Positions 22,245 to 23,691 of a stretch of DNA of 23,691 nt are shown here, piece after piece. Within the stretch, counting starts at the first letter, position 1; each line of letters starts with the position of its first letter. The notes beneath the pieces were generated by a model that made no database searches, was not told the DNA's origin, and saw only the letters and a list, made by a program, of their open reading frames with translations. The DNA is from a virus: positions 1 through 23,691 of IMG/VR virus record IMGVR_UViG_3300014501_000188. The stretch is one strand, 5' to 3'. A program made the translations under genes and the position numbers.

Positions 22245-23288
22245 ATGCCAAGAAACGTTAACGGCACTCTGTTCAGCATCCAGACGCGTTGCTACGCCTT
22301 CCTATTCAACCTGCCGAATGGCACCCAGTATGGCCTTACGGACGCCTCTGTGCCATTTACTTACCTAGGCGTGAACTTCTCGCCCATGCAGGGCGGCGAA
22401 GCCTCTAACCTGTCTCAGGAGAGCGGGACATCAACCCAGAATATGGAGATCAGGAGTCTTTTAGAAGATTCGCTAAACCTGATCACAAAAGCGGACTTGA
22501 CAAGCGGCCGCTATGAAGGTTGCAACGTTTGGGTTTACGAGGTTGACTGGACGAACCCTAGCGCCAATAACATGATTGTCGGGCGCTACCGCATGCAAAA
22601 GCTAACCTTGCGGGACGTGGACTGGTCTAGCAGCCTTGTAGGGATCGAGGACCTGCTGAAGAATCAGATACACCGCGTAATGGAGAGCAAGTGCGATAGA
22701 AAGCGCTTTGGCGATAAGAGCTGCGATCCTACCCAGACATTGAGGGCGGCTTTAACGTTTGGTCTCCCAGTTTGCCAGGTGCCGAGTCTGTTTACGGTGG
22801 ATTTCGACGCCTCTGCGTTAACGGGACCATCTGCGCTTGCCGGGTTCTTTGCTTCCGGGGATGGTTTGTGGACAGCGGGCAACTCGGATACTGTAGCTTT
22901 TGAGATCAAGCAGCATTTCGCCCCGCCGATTCCTACTTGGCTTACCGGTTCGACATATTCGACGGCTGCCTATGTCGTGCATTCCGGATCGGTTTACATC
23001 TCTCTCGTATCTGGCAATACCGGCAACACGCCGGGCTCATCTCCGGACTGGCTTGCGGTGCCAACAAACCCTACGAATGTCGCGCGGATTCTGCTTGCTA
23101 CGCCGATGCAGTTACAGGTTCAGGTTGGCGATACCGCCAACCTTTGCTGGGGCTGCGATAGGATGTTTTCCACTTGCCAAGCGGTTCAGACTGTTTCGCC
23201 TTTTGCGAATAACTTGAACTTTGGCGGCTTTCCTGGTCTGCCCGATCCCGATTTGGTTAAGCAGGTTGGAAGACAGGCGACTGGGTGA
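22245..23288 (+). CDS. Tail hub protein, DUF2163 / phage BR0599 family, GTA gp13-like
   Basis: This 347-residue protein matches the BR0599/DUF2163 family. The N-terminal half has TQYGLTDASVPFTYLG (26-41), MEIRSLLEDSLNLITKADL and VGRYRMQKLTL. The C-terminal half ends in CWGCDRMFSTCQ (about 301-312) and NNLNFGGFPGLPDPD (322-336), the most telling stretch. In gene transfer agents this protein is the tail hub. Cysteines in CDRKRFGDKSC and CWGCDRMFSTC could bind metal or an iron-sulfur cluster, as tail-tip hubs of other phages do; this is inference. Residues about 230-275 are an inserted carbohydrate-binding-like module. A GTA-like order would put an NlpC/P60 peptidase next; the following gene does not look like one. 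Confidence 0.85.
   Translation: MPRNVNGTLFSIQTRCYAFLFNLPNGTQYGLTDASVPFTYLGVNFSPMQGGEASNLSQESGTSTQNMEIRSLLEDSLNLITKADLTSGRYEGCNVWVYEVDWTNPSANNMIVGRYRMQKLTLRDVDWSSSLVGIEDLLKNQIHRVMESKCDRKRFGDKSCDPTQTLRAALTFGLPVCQVPSLFTVDFDASALTGPSALAGFFASGDGLWTAGNSDTVAFEIKQHFAPPIPTWLTGSTYSTAAYVVHSGSVYISLVSGNTGNTPGSSPDWLAVPTNPTNVARILLATPMQLQVQVGDTANLCWGCDRMFSTCQAVQTVSPFANNLNFGGFPGLPDPDLVKQVGRQATG
22934..23064 (+). repeat. Second copy of a carbohydrate-binding-like module
   Basis: This encodes TWLTGSTYSTAAYVVHSG, then YISLVSGNTGNTPGSSPDW, the diverged partner of 21940-22062. It is inserted just before the C-terminal Cys-rich part of the hub protein. Confidence 0.6.
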
Positions 23289-23289
23289 T

Positions 23290-23691
23290 ATGGGCCAACT
23301 ACCTCCACCGCCTCCAAGGAAACGTGATAAAATGGGAGTACCCGCAAGTCGTCCAATGGGTGTTTATTATCCTCCACGAAACTATAGGGAACGACAGGAA
23401 CGCATGAACAGTTTCGATTTCTCTCTGCTTGGCATTCCACTAGCATGCATTTGGCGGCGCAATCGCTACCAGATTTATGACCTTCGTGACCAGAAGAACG
23501 ACGGATGGGGGCAACGCGTTTACGTTTGCCAAACAAAAGAGCAGATCATGGCTTGGGCTGAACTATGCCTTTTCTCAATGGAGATTAAACCAATAGGCAT
23601 GATTGGTGACTACCCCGATAAGTTTAAGAGCGGTGGAGAACCAGACGGGGCAGCGCCTACGCGGGTGCCAGTTACGATGCTTCATAGTCCT
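23290..23691 (+). CDS. Unknown protein, 3' end cut off by window
   Basis: The frame opens at an ATG one base after the hub stop and stays open for all 134 codons to the window end. The first 45 residues are Pro/Arg-rich (MGQLPPPPPRKRDK, then GVYYPPRNYRERQERMN) and probably disordered. A more folded part follows, with FDFSLLGIPLACIWRRNRY, then VYVCQTKEQIMAWAELCLF. Neither NlpC/P60 nor any other tail-tip enzyme motif is visible so far. The gene may be a small accessory between hub and central fibre genes. Coordinates give only the visible part. Confidence 0.6.
   Translation, partial: MGQLPPPPPRKRDKMGVPASRPMGVYYPPRNYRERQERMNSFDFSLLGIPLACIWRRNRYQIYDLRDQKNDGWGQRVYVCQTKEQIMAWAELCLFSMEIKPIGMIGDYPDKFKSGGEPDGAAPTRVPVTMLHSP

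Noticed and set aside
1-23691. CRISPR arrays, tRNAs, insertion sequences, integrase or diversity-generating repeats
   Set aside because: No regularly spaced repeats, cloverleaf-like sequences, transposase motifs, integrase or reverse transcriptase were seen on reading through. Covariance and HMM scans would be needed to exclude them fully.

Overview
The window is the virion-structure module of a tailed double-stranded DNA phage (Caudoviricetes), either free or integrated. Every supported gene is on the + strand, packed with short gaps or 1-11 bp overlaps, in the usual morphogenesis order: terminase, portal, capsid, neck, tail tube, tail chaperone, tape measure, tail tip. A major tail protein, a 1206-residue tape measure and no visible sheath or baseplate gene point to a long non-contractile (siphovirus-like) tail. 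Many genes have AGGAG-type ribosome binding sites, so the host is probably a bacterium that uses Shine-Dalgarno initiation. The sequence does not name the host. No integrase, repressor, lysis cassette, tRNA or CRISPR array was seen, so lytic and temperate lifestyles cannot be told apart.

Layout: (1) 1-2904, the end of the large terminase and the portal. (2) 2907-4613, a GroES-like co-chaperonin and three small unknown genes, one of them membrane-spanning. (3) 4686-6988, a beta-rich probable surface protein, a family 2-like glycosyltransferase and a SAM-dependent methyltransferase. (4) 7063-11193, one 1376-residue capsid precursor that appears to join an inorganic-pyrophosphatase-like domain, a T4 gp21-like maturation protease, a scaffold and the HK97-fold major capsid protein. 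(5) 11258-14998, neck and tail-completion genes plus small unknowns. (6) 15130-16500, the major tail protein. (7) 16609-17246, a tail assembly chaperone with a probable -1 frameshift extension. (8) 17247-20867, the tape measure. (9) 20893-23288, a protein with a Tat-type leader and two gene-transfer-agent-type tail-tip proteins (DUF2460 and DUF2163 families), each with a carbohydrate-binding-like insert. (10) 23290 to the window end, an unknown gene that runs off the edge.

How it fits together: terminase pumps DNA through the portal into a prohead built from the capsid precursor. The fused protease would mature that prohead, and the co-chaperonin would help the host GroEL fold capsid subunits. 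The neck genes join head to tail, and the chaperone pair and tape measure set tail assembly and length. Strong intrinsic-terminator hairpins lie on both sides of the capsid gene and of the major tail gene, so these two abundant products seem to be made on partly insulated transcripts.

Most notable are the capsid polyprotein with a pyrophosphatase-type head domain and a possible internal start at 8596, the phage GroES, the paired glycosyltransferase and methyltransferase, and the mosaic of T4-like head parts with a GTA-like tail tip. No stretch longer than 300 bases lacks a gene.
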